DNA of 53,815 bases from assembly GCA_001983455.1 (NCBI GenBank), contig LJDB01000016.1:1-53815 (forward strand). The letters run 5' to 3'. Numbering within the stretch: the stretch's first letter is position 1; the number at the start of each line of letters is the position of its first letter. The notes beneath the pieces are model-generated. The model did no database searches. It saw only the letters and a list, made by a program, of their open reading frames with translations, and had not been told where the DNA came from. Shown here in pieces: positions 27,108-35,201 of the stretch. The DNA comes from Candidatus Epulonipiscium fishelsonii. GTDB lineage: Bacteria; Bacillota; Clostridia; Lachnospirales; Cellulosilyticaceae. The position numbers and the translations under genes are program-made.

Positions 27108-27191
27108 ATGATAATTAAAGTGATTACACCACCAAAAATTGTAAGCAAAATTTTAGCCAAAATATTTAAAGTTAATACAAAAGGAGAATAG
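27108..27191 (+). CDS. spoVM: SpoVM-like spore coat anchoring peptide (27 aa)
   Basis: In sporulating Bacillus, SpoVM is an amphipathic peptide that lies in the forespore outer membrane and anchors the ATPase SpoIVA. Here a 27-codon frame starts at ATG 27108 behind GGGGGA. It is amphipathic, with Pro8-Pro9 followed by an alternating Ile/Leu/Val and Lys helix (KIVSKILAKIFKVN). The helix-breaking Pro9 matches the conserved proline of the Bacillus peptide. Position is the strongest evidence: spoVM sits between thiN and rpmB in Bacillus subtilis, as here. It is followed directly by its own terminator. Confidence 0.8.
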   Translation: MIIKVITPPKIVSKILAKIFKVNTKGE

Positions 27192-27213
27192 AGCCCATCT
27201 TGGGCTTTTTTTT
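27192..27213 (+). terminator. Terminator of spoVM
   Basis: AGCCCA (27192-27197) pairs with TGGGCT (27201-27206) around a 3-base loop, followed by a T-run to 27213. It starts right at the spoVM stop codon. Confidence 0.88.
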
Positions 27214-27220
27214 ATAACAA

Positions 27221-27251
27221 AAAATCCACTACCTAACAGATAATGGATTTT
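27221..27251 (-). terminator. Terminator of rpmB
   Basis: Read on the minus strand, AAAATCCA and TGGATTTT (27244-27251 and 27221-27228) form the stem, followed by further T residues. It lies 12 bases after the rpmB stop codon. Confidence 0.7.
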
Positions 27252-27263
27252 ACTTTAAAATAT

Positions 27264-27458
27264 TTACGCACGAGTAACTAAATTGGAACGTAAACAACGA
27301 GTACATACGTTCATCGTTTTAACTGCACCTTTATATGCAACTCTTACTTTTTTTATGTTAGCTTTCCACATTTTATTTGCTCTTCTATGAGAGTGGCTCA
27401 CTTTTATACCAAAGTGCACTGATTTATCACAAACTTCGCATTTTGCCACTTTAAACAC
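27264..27458 (-). CDS. rpmB: 50S ribosomal protein L28
   Basis: L28 is a small basic protein of the large ribosomal subunit. The 64 residues include the N-terminal CEVCDK and C-terminal CTRCLRSN cysteine pairs, so this is the zinc-binding form of L28, and the core HSHRRANKMWKANIKKVRV. AAGGAGG precedes the start (codon 27458-27456). The gene points opposite to its neighbours, which is usual for rpmB in this cluster. Its likely promoter lies about 330 bases upstream, giving an unusually long leader. Confidence 0.96.
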   Translation of the reverse strand: MFKVAKCEVCDKSVHFGIKVSHSHRRANKMWKANIKKVRVAYKGAVKTMNVCTRCLRSNLVTRA

Positions 27459-27789
27459 CTCCTTGAAGTTTTAAAAAAACTTTTTCTACCTACTTATTAC
27501 TGCCTCCACTTGCAAGAAGTGTGGGCTTCTTGGGTAAAGATAACTGATGTCATCTAATTTACCAAGCTCTATGGGTAGTTTATACCCTGAACATATTTAT
27601 AATTTTTTTATTATTGTATATTATTCACTATTAGTTAAATAACTACTCTAATTGGGTGCGACCTTACACCACTTATCCTGTCTATACAATAAGCATTATG
27701 GAATACTTTTTTAATATTTGATAGGATTATCAACTTCAATCAAAATGATGAACTAATTCACGTTGTTCCTCAATTCATTATCATGAACA
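27459..27789 (-). promoter_or_regulatory. Long structured leader of rpmB
   Basis: Between the minus-strand promoter and rpmB there are about 325 bases with no gene. Stable hairpins can be drawn at 27503-27525 (nine-base arms, one mismatch), at 27529-27566 (CTTGG/CCAAG extended by TAAA/TTTA) and at 27573-27587 (GGGTA/TACCC). Another, GGTGT/GCACC, lies near 27654-27669. They fold on either strand, so the RNA could belong to the rpmB leader or be a separate transcript. I do not recognise a known riboswitch. Confidence 0.45.
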
Positions 27790-27818
27790 AGAATATATCA
27801 AAATACTACTTTTGTCAA
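27790..27818 (-). promoter_or_regulatory. Promoter directed toward rpmB
   Basis: On the minus strand, a consensus TTGACA (complement of 27813-27818) is followed after 17 bases by TATTCT (complement of 27790-27795). It is the best -35 box seen in this spacer. Confidence 0.65.
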
Positions 27819-27910
27819 GTATTATTTTGGAAACTTATGGGCAATTCATTCTAAAATCTATAGATTAAGGAAAATTTATATCCATTTTTGTCATAAAGAA
27901 GAATAGATAC

Positions 27911-27939
27911 TTTTTTGCGGGCAAATTTTGTGATATAAT
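27911..27939 (+). promoter_or_regulatory. Promoter of the Asp23/YloU-fakA operon
   Basis: TATAAT at 27934-27939 is preceded directly by TGA, giving an extended -10 element (TGnTATAAT). A T-run stands at the -35 distance (27911-27916). It starts a leader of about 210 bases. Confidence 0.65.
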
Positions 27940-27944
27940 GAACC

Positions 27945-28140
27945 CAAACATAACAACTAGACATAGCCTATAGAGGTTAAAATGAACCTAGTATTATGTA
28001 ATTATCGTGGCATAATCCTATTAGGAAATAGTTGCTACAAAATTGTCAAAAGGCAATAAAATCCAAAAGGAGAACGGACTTGGGAATATTTGTAAGAAAC
28101 AAATAGAACAAAGATTAATTATTCTAATATAAATAAGATA
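27945..28140 (+). promoter_or_regulatory. Structured leader of the Asp23/YloU gene
   Basis: The leader can form AGGTT/AACCT flanked by CATA/TATG (about 27962-28000). It can also form GTGGCA/TGCTAC enclosing CCTATTAGG (about 28009-28039) and ATTGTC/GGCAAT around four A residues (about 28043-28058). CCCAA near its start and TTGGG near 28080 could close the whole region. No T-run terminator precedes the gene and no known riboswitch core was recognised. Confidence 0.4.
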
Positions 28141-28155
28141 CTAAGGAGGCCCTAG

Positions 28156-28515
28156 ATGGTTAAGAATTTTTCAAATGAATATGGTAAAGTTATAATTGAG
28201 GGAGAAGTCATTGCCCAAGTGGGTGGAATTGCTGCAATGGAATGCTATGGAATAGTGGGGATGGCTGCAAGAAGTGTGAAAGACGGTATTGTAACTCTTC
28301 TTAGAAGAGATAACATTACAAAAGGTGTATTTGTGCAGATAGAAGGCGATAACGTTGACATTGAGTTGCATATTATTGTTGAATACGGAACTAAAATATC
28401 TGCTATAACTGACAATTTAATTAGTACTATAAAATATAAATTAAAAGATATGCTAGACTTACAAGTAAGGTCAATAAAAATTTATGTTGAGGGTGTACGT
28501 GTAGATCATCACTAA
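28156..28515 (+). CDS. Asp23/YloU-family protein
   Basis: The 119-residue protein belongs to the Asp23/Gls24 envelope-stress family, whose YloU members accompany fakA across Firmicutes. Recognisable parts are GKVIIEGEVIAQVGGIAAMECYGIVGMA near the start and the VDIELHIIVEYG strand near 75-86. There is no signal peptide; relatives sit at the inner face of the membrane through a partner protein. GGAGG is seven bases before the ATG. It is 19 bases upstream of fakA. Confidence 0.9.
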   Translation: MVKNFSNEYGKVIIEGEVIAQVGGIAAMECYGIVGMAARSVKDGIVTLLRRDNITKGVFVQIEGDNVDIELHIIVEYGTKISAITDNLISTIKYKLKDMLDLQVRSIKIYVEGVRVDHH

Positions 28516-28534
28516 TTGAGGGAGGCACACAAAA

Positions 28535-30160
28535 GTGAAAATAGAAACAATAGACGCTAAAATGCTTCAAACCATGTTTATAGCCGGAGCAAATTTACTT
28601 GATGAGAAAAAAGATATTATAAATGAACTAAATGTTTTTCCTGTCCCTGATGGTGATACAGGAACAAATATGTCTTTAACAATGCTTGCTACTGCAAAAG
28701 AAGTGCAGAATATAAAAGATTTAACTATAAAAAATATAGCTAAAGCTGCTTCAACAGGCTCTTTAAGAGGAGCTCGAGGAAACTCAGGAGTTATTTTGTC
28801 ACAGCTTATAAGAGGGTTTTCACGAGGATTACAAGAAGAAACAATTGATGTTTTAACTATTGCAAATGCATTTCAGCTAGGCGTTGATACTGCATATAAG
28901 GCTGTTATGAAACCAAAAGAAGGAACCATCCTTACAGTTGCCAAAGGACTTGCTAATAAGGCTGTTCAACTTAGTATGGAAATAACAGATTTAGAAGATT
29001 TTGCAAGAGAAGTAATTACTTATGGATATGAAGTATTAAACAAAACACCAGATATGTTGCCTGTATTAAAAGAAGCAGGAGTGGTAGATGCTGGTGGCCA
29101 AGGACTTATGACTATTTTAGAGGGAGCTGCAAGAGCAATTTTTAAAGAAGATATGAAATTAACTCTTGATTATACTCCAACAAAAAATACAGATGCATTT
29201 TATGCAATTAAGCATTTTAACACAGATGAAATAACTTTTGGATATTGTACAGAATTTATTATTCAAAAAAATTCAAATAATAAGTTTATAGAAGAAAAAA
29301 CAAAGAAATTTCTTGATACTATAGGAGATAGTATAGTGGTTGTTTCTGATGAGGAATTTGTAAAAATTCATGTGCACACAGACAACCCTGGTCTAGCTAT
29401 CGAACATGGACTAAAATTTGGTTCTCTTACAAATATTAAGATTGATAACATGAGAGAACAGCATTCTTCGATATTTGATGAGCAGGAAGCAAAAGAGCCT
29501 GAAAAAGAAATTGCTTTTGTATCTATTGCATCAGGGTCTGGAATAGCTGAAATTATGAAAAGTCTTGGTGTAACTAAAGTTATTGAGGGTGGCCAAACGA
29601 TGAACCCTAGTACGGAAGATATTGAAGAAGCTATTAAGCAAGTTAATGCTAAAAAAGTTATTGTACTTCCAAACAATAAAAACATAATTTTGGCTGCAGA
29701 ACAAGTTAAACAACTAGTTAATACTTGTCAAGTTGAAGTTGTTCCAACAAAGAGCATCCCTCAAGGAGTAAGTGCTATGATTTCGTATGACGGAAGCACA
29801 GATATTGACGATATAACGAAAAATATGAACGAAGCTATTAAAGCTGTTCAAACTGCACAAATTACAATGGCTGTAAGATATACTACAATGCATGGAGAAA
29901 CAATTGAAGAAGGAGAATATCTGGGAATACTTGAAGGTGACATAGTAGTTCATAATAAAAATTTAAAAGAAACTTTTAAACGTTTGTTGAAATCTATGAA
30001 CCAAGATGCGGAAGTTATCACTATATATTATGGTGAGGATATTGACAAAAAAACTGCTGAAAAATATGAAAAAGAAGCAGCGAAGATATTTGATCAAGCA
30101 GATATTGAACTTCATCACGGAAATCAACCAGTGTACCATTTTATGATTTCGGCGGAATAA
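28535..30160 (+). CDS. fakA: Fatty acid kinase catalytic subunit / DAK phosphatase-like protein
   Basis: FakA (YloV) phosphorylates fatty acids bound to FakB proteins for phospholipid synthesis. The 541 residues have an N-terminal DhaL-like kinase domain with the metal/ATP motif NVFPVPDGDTGTNMSLT (about 30-46) and GARGNSGVILSQLIRGFSRG (about 79-98). Middle and C-terminal domains typical of YloV follow, including DEEFVKIHVHTDNPG. No FakB gene is in the window. The start is GTG at 28535, nine bases after GGGAGGC. A strong terminator follows. Confidence 0.92.
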   Translation: MKIETIDAKMLQTMFIAGANLLDEKKDIINELNVFPVPDGDTGTNMSLTMLATAKEVQNIKDLTIKNIAKAASTGSLRGARGNSGVILSQLIRGFSRGLQEETIDVLTIANAFQLGVDTAYKAVMKPKEGTILTVAKGLANKAVQLSMEITDLEDFAREVITYGYEVLNKTPDMLPVLKEAGVVDAGGQGLMTILEGAARAIFKEDMKLTLDYTPTKNTDAFYAIKHFNTDEITFGYCTEFIIQKNSNNKFIEEKTKKFLDTIGDSIVVVSDEEFVKIHVHTDNPGLAIEHGLKFGSLTNIKIDNMREQHSSIFDEQEAKEPEKEIAFVSIASGSGIAEIMKSLGVTKVIEGGQTMNPSTEDIEEAIKQVNAKKVIVLPNNKNIILAAEQVKQLVNTCQVEVVPTKSIPQGVSAMISYDGSTDIDDITKNMNEAIKAVQTAQITMAVRYTTMHGETIEEGEYLGILEGDIVVHNKNLKETFKRLLKSMNQDAEVITIYYGEDIDKKTAEKYEKEAAKIFDQADIELHHGNQPVYHFMISAE

Positions 30161-30169
30161 ACTTAATTT

Positions 30170-30199
30170 AAGGGTGAATAACGGACTATATTCGCCCTT
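30170..30199 (+). terminator. Terminator after fakA
   Basis: AAGGGTGAATA (30170-30180) and TATTCGCCCTT (30189-30199) form an 11-pair stem with one G-U and an 8-base loop, followed by a T-rich tail. Confidence 0.85.
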
Positions 30200-30233
30200 C
30201 TCTTTATTGTTTTTAATAGTCTTATAAAGATAC

Positions 30234-30404
30234 TTAAAAAAATTCTAGACCATTTCTTAAATATTTAATTGCCAAAATTTCACCTTGAATATAAGCTTCT
30301 TTATCATCTAAAAAACTTTGTGACTCTAAAATTTTTTCTTTGAATTTAGAAATATATGCATGTTTTATATCATCATTTGCATTCAAAAATTGTTGGTAAT
30401 TCAT
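30234..30404 (-). CDS. Unknown 56-residue protein
   Basis: A short gene on the minus strand starts at ATG (complement of 30402-30404) with AGGAGGAA seven bases upstream, better than many neighbours have. The product is soluble, helical and charged: it begins MNYQQFLNANDDIKHAY and ends AIKYLRNGLEFF. I do not recognise it. Small helical proteins with this look can be spore or regulatory proteins, but nothing here proves a role. It faces the fakA gene convergently, and the fakA terminator lies between them. Confidence 0.65.
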   Translation of the reverse strand: MNYQQFLNANDDIKHAYISKFKEKILESQSFLDDKEAYIQGEILAIKYLRNGLEFF

Positions 30405-30801
30405 GTAATTCCTCCTAAAAAAATATATATAAAGTCTTACCTAATTTTTAAAGTTTCATAACAATAAAAATTTATTTAAAAAATAAGGAGAGTATGAGCT
30501 GTTTATAAATATTTTGTAATTAGCTAGTTTAAATTCTTTAGCTTATGGGTAAACTTTAAATAGCTTTAATGTTAATAATTATAGAAGGAATAACTAGACA
30601 AGGTTTTTTTAAAATGCATTAAAGTACTTGATTTTTTTGGCAAATAGTATTATAATCAAAAAATATAATAAAAAAACTTTGAGGAGAGAGTGGGTGTATG
30701 CCCACTCTTTCTACATTTTATGGTAATGGTGGAAAGTCAAACAATTTCCACCTGTGTTAGTACAGAAATGAAGTACGTCTTTTACTAAGGAGTTATACGC
30801 A
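30405..30801 (+). promoter_or_regulatory. Promoter and leader of the rimP-nusA operon
   Basis: This 397-base gene-free stretch holds one clear promoter: TTGATT at 30628-30633, 17 bases, TATAAT at 30651-30656. The leader after it contains two strong hairpins. AGAGTGGG pairs with CCCACTCT around a six-base loop (about 30687-30709). GGTGGAAA pairs with TTTCCACC (about 30729-30754). Neither is followed by a T-run on this strand. The AT-rich half before 30620 shows nothing recognisable. Confidence 0.65.
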
Positions 30802-31287
30802 ATGAACACAGTGCAAACAGTAACAAAATATATTGAACCAATTATAAAGGAATTAAACTTTGAATTGGTAGATTTAGAATTTATAAAGCAGGGAAGTACT
30901 TATTATTTAAGACTATACATTGACAAAGATGGTGGTATTACAATAGATGATTGTCAAATTGCTAGTCGTAAAGTTGAAGTAGTTTTAGATGAAAAAGATC
31001 CAATCAAAGATCCATATATGCTTGAAGTAAGTTCACCAGGACTAGATAGGGTAATAAAAAAAGATGCAGATTTTATAAAGTTCGCAAACAGAATTGTAGA
31101 TGTAAAGTTGTACAAACCAATTTCATCTAAAATAAGCAAGCAAAAACATATTCAAGCAAAACTAATTAAAAAAACAACAGACGAAAAAACTAATGATGAC
31201 ATATTAATTTTAGAGATGGAAGACGGAGAGTTATTAAATGTAGATTTTAAAAATATAGCAAGTGTAAGATTGGCTATATTATTTTAA
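30802..31287 (+). CDS. rimP: Ribosome maturation factor RimP
   Basis: RimP assists 30S subunit assembly. The 161 residues match the family: the N-terminal domain has LNFELVDLEFIKQGSTYYLRLYIDK (about 18-42), then DDCQIASRKVEVVLDE and DPYMLEVSSPGLDRVIKK (about 72-89). A C-terminal SH3-like domain completes it. AAGGAG precedes the ATG. It opens the classic nusA-infB operon, 12 bases before nusA. Confidence 0.95.
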   Translation: MNTVQTVTKYIEPIIKELNFELVDLEFIKQGSTYYLRLYIDKDGGITIDDCQIASRKVEVVLDEKDPIKDPYMLEVSSPGLDRVIKKDADFIKFANRIVDVKLYKPISSKISKQKHIQAKLIKKTTDEKTNDDILILEMEDGELLNVDFKNIASVRLAILF

Positions 31288-31299
31288 GTGGAGGACAAA

Positions 31300-32397
31300 A
31301 TGAATTCAGAATTTATTACAGCGATTGACCAAATTGCAGAATCAAAGGGAATTGATAGAGAAAAATTATTTGAGGCAATTAAGCAGTCTATTGAGGCAGC
31401 TTGCAAAAAGCATTTTGGTAGCGCTGGTAGCAAACAGATTATAAAAGTTGATATTAACAAATTAACGGGAGATGTAAAGGTATTTTCTACTAAAACTATT
31501 GTTGAAGATGATGATGTTGACAACGAATTAATTCTTATAGGAATTACAGAAGCAAAGCTAAAAAGCCCTTTTGTAGAGGTTGGAGATTTAATAGATATAG
31601 AAATTACACCACGAAACTTTGGTAGAATTGCCGCTCAAAACGCAAAACAAGTAGTTATTCAAAAGATAAAAGAAGCCGAGCGACAAATGATTTATGAAGA
31701 ATATAGTGTTAAACTAAATGACATTATACGAGGACGAATATTAAGAAGAGAAAAGAACGGATATCTAGTTCAACTTGAATTTACAGAAGCTTCTCTTCCT
31801 TTAACAGAAAGCGTGCCAAGTGAAAACTATGAATCTGAGAAGTTTTTAAGTCATAATAGAGACTTTTATTTGTTAAATGTAAAAGATTTTAGTAAGAATG
31901 ATCAAAAAGAAGGAAAATCTAAAAATTCGGCTCAAGTTATTCTTTCAAGAACTCACCCAGATTTGGTGAAAAGACTTTTTGAAAGAGAAGTAATCGAAAT
32001 TAAAGAAAAAACTGTAGAAATAAAAAGTGTTGCAAGAGAAGCTGGTTCGAGGACTAAAATAGCAGTGCATTCAAATAATCCCAAAGTTGATCCAGTGGGC
32101 GCTTGCGTAGGAGAAAAAGGATATAGAATTAATCTAGTTGTTGAAGAATTATGTGGAGAAAAAATAGATGTTGTGCGTTGGAGTGAAGACCCAAGAACAT
32201 TTATTGAAGCAGCGTTAAGTCCAGCCAAAGTATCAAGTGTGGAAATTGAACAAATTGATACAGAGCGAGGTATAGAAAGAAACGCTAAAGTTCTAGTGCC
32301 TGAAAATGTATTAACACTAGCTATTGGAAAAGGCGGCCAAAATGTAAGATTAGCAGCAAAATTAACAGGCTGGAAAATTGATATAAAAAGTGAGTAA
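31300..32397 (+). CDS. nusA: Transcription termination/antitermination factor NusA
   Basis: NusA binds RNA polymerase and controls pausing, termination and antitermination. The 365 residues give an N-terminal polymerase-binding domain, an S1 domain (about 130-200) and two KH domains that include VGACVGEKGYRI and LAIGKGGQNVRLA. The acidic C-terminal repeats of proteobacterial NusA are absent, as usual in Firmicutes. ATG 31300 follows GGAGG by five bases; an in-frame GTG at 31288 has no binding site. Confidence 0.95.
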   Translation: MNSEFITAIDQIAESKGIDREKLFEAIKQSIEAACKKHFGSAGSKQIIKVDINKLTGDVKVFSTKTIVEDDDVDNELILIGITEAKLKSPFVEVGDLIDIEITPRNFGRIAAQNAKQVVIQKIKEAERQMIYEEYSVKLNDIIRGRILRREKNGYLVQLEFTEASLPLTESVPSENYESEKFLSHNRDFYLLNVKDFSKNDQKEGKSKNSAQVILSRTHPDLVKRLFEREVIEIKEKTVEIKSVAREAGSRTKIAVHSNNPKVDPVGACVGEKGYRINLVVEELCGEKIDVVRWSEDPRTFIEAALSPAKVSSVEIEQIDTERGIERNAKVLVPENVLTLAIGKGGQNVRLAAKLTGWKIDIKSE

Positions 32398-32412
32398 TGG
32401 GAGAGAGGCTTT

Positions 32413-32673
32413 ATGAAGAAAATACCTCTTCGAAAATGTACGGGATGTTTTGAAATGAAAGACAAAAAAGAATTAATAAGGATAGTACGTAATGACAAAG
32501 GAGAGTTTAGTGTAGATTTTACTAGTAAAAACCCTGGTAGAGGTGCATATATTTGCAAAAATATTGTTTGCTTAGAGAAAGCAGAAAAAATCAGGGGTTT
32601 AGAACGTTCATTTAAAACTAAAGTATCAAAAGAGATTTATGAAGAATTAAGAAAAGAGATTACAAATGGATAA
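32413..32673 (+). CDS. ylxR: YlxR-family RNA-binding protein
   Basis: This 86-residue basic protein of the nusA operon has the family's RKCTGCFEMKDKKELIRIVR start and the GRGAYICKN motif. Homologues have been linked to RNase P function and bind RNA. GAGAGAGG precedes the ATG. Its stop overlaps ylxQ by eight bases. Confidence 0.9.
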   Translation: MKKIPLRKCTGCFEMKDKKELIRIVRNDKGEFSVDFTSKNPGRGAYICKNIVCLEKAEKIRGLERSFKTKVSKEIYEELRKEITNG

Positions 32674-32971
32674 ACAAATATATCAATTACTAAGTATTTG
32701 TCAAAAAGGAAGAAATATTGTCTCTGGAGAGTTTTCTGTAAAAGATGCTGTTGTTTCTGAAAAAGCGAAATATGTTATAGTATCAACAGATGCATCAGAT
32801 AATACTAAAAAATTATTTATGGATAAATGTAATTATCGAAATATTCCGTATGTTATATGGGGAGACAAGATGCAACTAGGTGGAAGTATTGGCAAAGAAG
32901 GTCGAGTAGTAATAGGCATTCTAGATGGAAAATTAGGATTAAAACTAAAAGAGCTTATAGAAAGCGAATAA
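32666..32971 (+). CDS. ylxQ: L7Ae-family ribosomal protein YlxQ
   Basis: This 101-residue protein has the L7Ae/L30e/S12e/Gadd45 fold. It shows the conserved segments [14 protein letters not shown] near the N-terminus and [16 protein letters not shown] (about 31-46). Relatives bind kink-turn-like RNA. The start lies inside the end of ylxR, so translation is coupled. Order nusA-ylxR-ylxQ-infB is standard in Firmicutes. Confidence 0.9.
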   Translation: MDKQIYQLLSICQKGRNIVSGEFSVKDAVVSEKAKYVIVSTDASDNTKKLFMDKCNYRNIPYVIWGDKMQLGGSIGKEGRVVIGILDGKLGLKLKELIESE

Positions 32972-32984
32972 TGGAGGATTATAT

Positions 32985-34814
32985 ATGAAAGAAACATTTA
33001 ATAATAAAAAGAAAAAACCTGAAAGAGTAGCATCTATAGTTGAGAACAATGTGGAGGAAGATATAAAAATAATAGAAGTAGGTTCAAGCATTACAATAAA
33101 ACAATTGGCTGATAAAATAGGTGTATCTGCAACTGAAATAATTAAACTTATGATGAAGCAAGGTAAGCTTATGACTATGAACCAAGAAGTCGATTTTGAT
33201 ACTGCAGTTACTATTGCTGAAGAATATGGTGCGATTGTTGAACGAGAAGAAGAAAAAGACTTACTAGAAGAAATTTTTGGTCAAGTAATAGAAAATGAAA
33301 AAGATTTGGTAGAAAGACCACCTGTTGTTGTAGTAATGGGGCATGTTGACCATGGTAAAACTTCACTTTTGGACGCAATTCGTTCTACAAATGTTACTGG
33401 TGGAGAAGCTGGAGGTATCACTCAGCATATTGGTGCATCATCTGTTACATTGAATGGCAAAAACATTACATTTTTAGATACACCAGGGCATGAAGCGTTT
33501 ACTGCAATGCGTTCACGTGGAGCTCAAGTTACTGACATTGCAATTCTTGTTGTTGCAGCAGACGATGGAGTAATGCCACAAACAATTGAGGCAATAAATC
33601 ATGCAAAAGCTGCAAATGTTCAAATTATTGTGGCAGTAAATAAAATTGACAAAGCAGGTGCAAACCCAGATAGAGTTAAGCAAGAACTTGCAGACCACGG
33701 AATTCTTGTTGAAGAATGGGGTGGAGATGTAATTTGTGTTCATGTATCTGCCTTAAAAAGAGAAGGAATAGATAATCTTTTGGAAATGGTATTGCTAGTT
33801 GCAGAAATTAGTGATTTTAAAGCAAATCCAAAAGGAAAAGCAAGAGGAACAGTGATTGAAGCACAACTTGATAAAGGACGTGGGCCAGTTGCAACTGTAC
33901 TAGTTCAGAATGGAACTTTAAAAATTGGAGACCCTATTGTAGTAGGTCCAATTCATGGTAGAGTGCGTGCTATGTTAGACTTTAAAGGAAATACTGTTAT
34001 TAAAGCTACTCCATCAACAGCAGTGGAAGTTTTAGGTCTTTCTGAAGTTCCTACAGGTGGCGATTTATTTTATGTTGCCAATAATGATAAGCAAGCAAGA
34101 CAACTTGCTGAAAAAGTAAAAGCCCAAGGTAGAGAACGTTTATTGGTAAATACTCCAAATAAAGTTTCACTAGATGATTTATATAGCCAAATTCAAGAAG
34201 GTCAAGTAAAAGAATTAAATATTATTATTAAAGCAGACGTACAGGGCTCCGTTGAAGCTGTGAAACAAAGCTTAGAAAAACTTTCAACAGAAGAAGTTCG
34301 TATTCGTATTCTTCATGGTGGAGTTGGTGCAATAACTGAATCAGATGTAATTTTAGCCTCAGCTTCTGGAGCAATTATTATCGGATTTAATGTTAGACCA
34401 GATGTTGCCACTGCCGCTATTGCAAGCCGTGAGAGTGTTGATATACGTTTATATCGTATAATCTATAAAGCTATAGAAGACATCGAAGCAGCAATGAAAG
34501 GTATGTTAGATCCAGAATATGTAGAAAAAGTTATAGGTCATGCTGAAATTAGACAAACATTTAAAGTTTCTGGCGTGGGAACAATTGGTGGTGCATATGT
34601 TAAGGATGGAAAAATGCAAAGAAATGCAGGAGTTCGAATACTTCGTGATGGAATTGTAGCTTATGAAGGCAAACTTGCATCTTTAAAACGATTTAAAGAT
34701 GATGCTAAAGAAGTTGCCACTGGGTTTGAATGTGGTGTTATGATGGAAAAATTCAATGACTTAAAAGAAAATGATATAGTAGAAGCTTTTATAATGGAAG
34801 AAATTAAAAGATAA
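32985..34814 (+). CDS. infB: Translation initiation factor IF-2
   Basis: IF-2 is the GTPase that places initiator tRNA on the ribosome. The 609 residues are short for the family because the variable N-terminal region is only about 40 residues, followed by one IF2_N helix domain. G-domain motifs are G119-HVDHGKT126 (G1), DTPGHEAF (G3) and NKID (G4). Domains II, III and IV follow, with the C-terminal fMet-tRNA-binding domain intact (ending [12 protein letters not shown]). GGAGG precedes the ATG. Confidence 0.96.
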   Translation: MKETFNNKKKKPERVASIVENNVEEDIKIIEVGSSITIKQLADKIGVSATEIIKLMMKQGKLMTMNQEVDFDTAVTIAEEYGAIVEREEEKDLLEEIFGQVIENEKDLVERPPVVVVMGHVDHGKTSLLDAIRSTNVTGGEAGGITQHIGASSVTLNGKNITFLDTPGHEAFTAMRSRGAQVTDIAILVVAADDGVMPQTIEAINHAKAANVQIIVAVNKIDKAGANPDRVKQELADHGILVEEWGGDVICVHVSALKREGIDNLLEMVLLVAEISDFKANPKGKARGTVIEAQLDKGRGPVATVLVQNGTLKIGDPIVVGPIHGRVRAMLDFKGNTVIKATPSTAVEVLGLSEVPTGGDLFYVANNDKQARQLAEKVKAQGRERLLVNTPNKVSLDDLYSQIQEGQVKELNIIIKADVQGSVEAVKQSLEKLSTEEVRIRILHGGVGAITESDVILASASGAIIIGFNVRPDVATAAIASRESVDIRLYRIIYKAIEDIEAAMKGMLDPEYVEKVIGHAEIRQTFKVSGVGTIGGAYVKDGKMQRNAGVRILRDGIVAYEGKLASLKRFKDDAKEVATGFECGVMMEKFNDLKENDIVEAFIMEEIKR

Positions 34815-34838
34815 CTAATCATAGAGAGGAACTTTAAA

Positions 34839-35201
34839 ATGGCTAATCAACGTATGATAAGAATTAATGAGGAAATTAGAAAAGAACTTGCAGATTTAAT
34901 TAGAGAAGAAATTAAAGACCCACGTGTGAATGATGCAATGGTAAGCGTAACTACAGTTGAAACAACTAATGATTTAAAACATGCTAAAGTGTTTATTAGT
35001 GTTTTACAAGATGACAAAAAGGATGATGCTTTGGAGGGGCTACAAGCTTCCAGCAAGTTTATTAGAAAAGAGATTGCAAGAAGAATAAACCTTAGAAATA
35101 CACCAGAATTTACGTTTAAACTAGATACTTCTATTGAATATGGAATGAAAATGTCTAGGGTAATTGAAGAAGTCATGAAGGAAGCAAACGACAATGAATA
35201 A
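34839..35201 (+). CDS. rbfA: Ribosome-binding factor A
   Basis: RbfA helps 16S rRNA 5'-end maturation and 30S assembly in the cold. The 120-residue KH-type protein begins MANQRMIRINEEIRKELADL and has the conserved EIKDPRVNDAMVSVTTVE segment. The ATG follows GAGAGGA. Its stop overlaps nrnA by eight bases. Confidence 0.95.
   Translation: MANQRMIRINEEIRKELADLIREEIKDPRVNDAMVSVTTVETTNDLKHAKVFISVLQDDKKDDALEGLQASSKFIRKEIARRINLRNTPEFTFKLDTSIEYGMKMSRVIEEVMKEANDNE

Noticed and set aside
27501..27600. 6S RNA candidate
   Set aside because: The region folds into separate short hairpins rather than the single long interrupted stem with a central bubble expected for 6S RNA.
27945..28140. Known riboswitch or T-box in the leader of the Asp23/YloU gene
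   Set aside because: None of the familiar cores (T-box AGGGTGGNACCGCG, TPP, SAM, glycine, c-di-GMP, ZTP) can be found, so only an unnamed structured leader is reported.
31953..32558. A 201-codon minus-strand frame across the nusA-ylxR junction
   Set aside because: It overlaps two conserved genes and has neither start signal nor motif.
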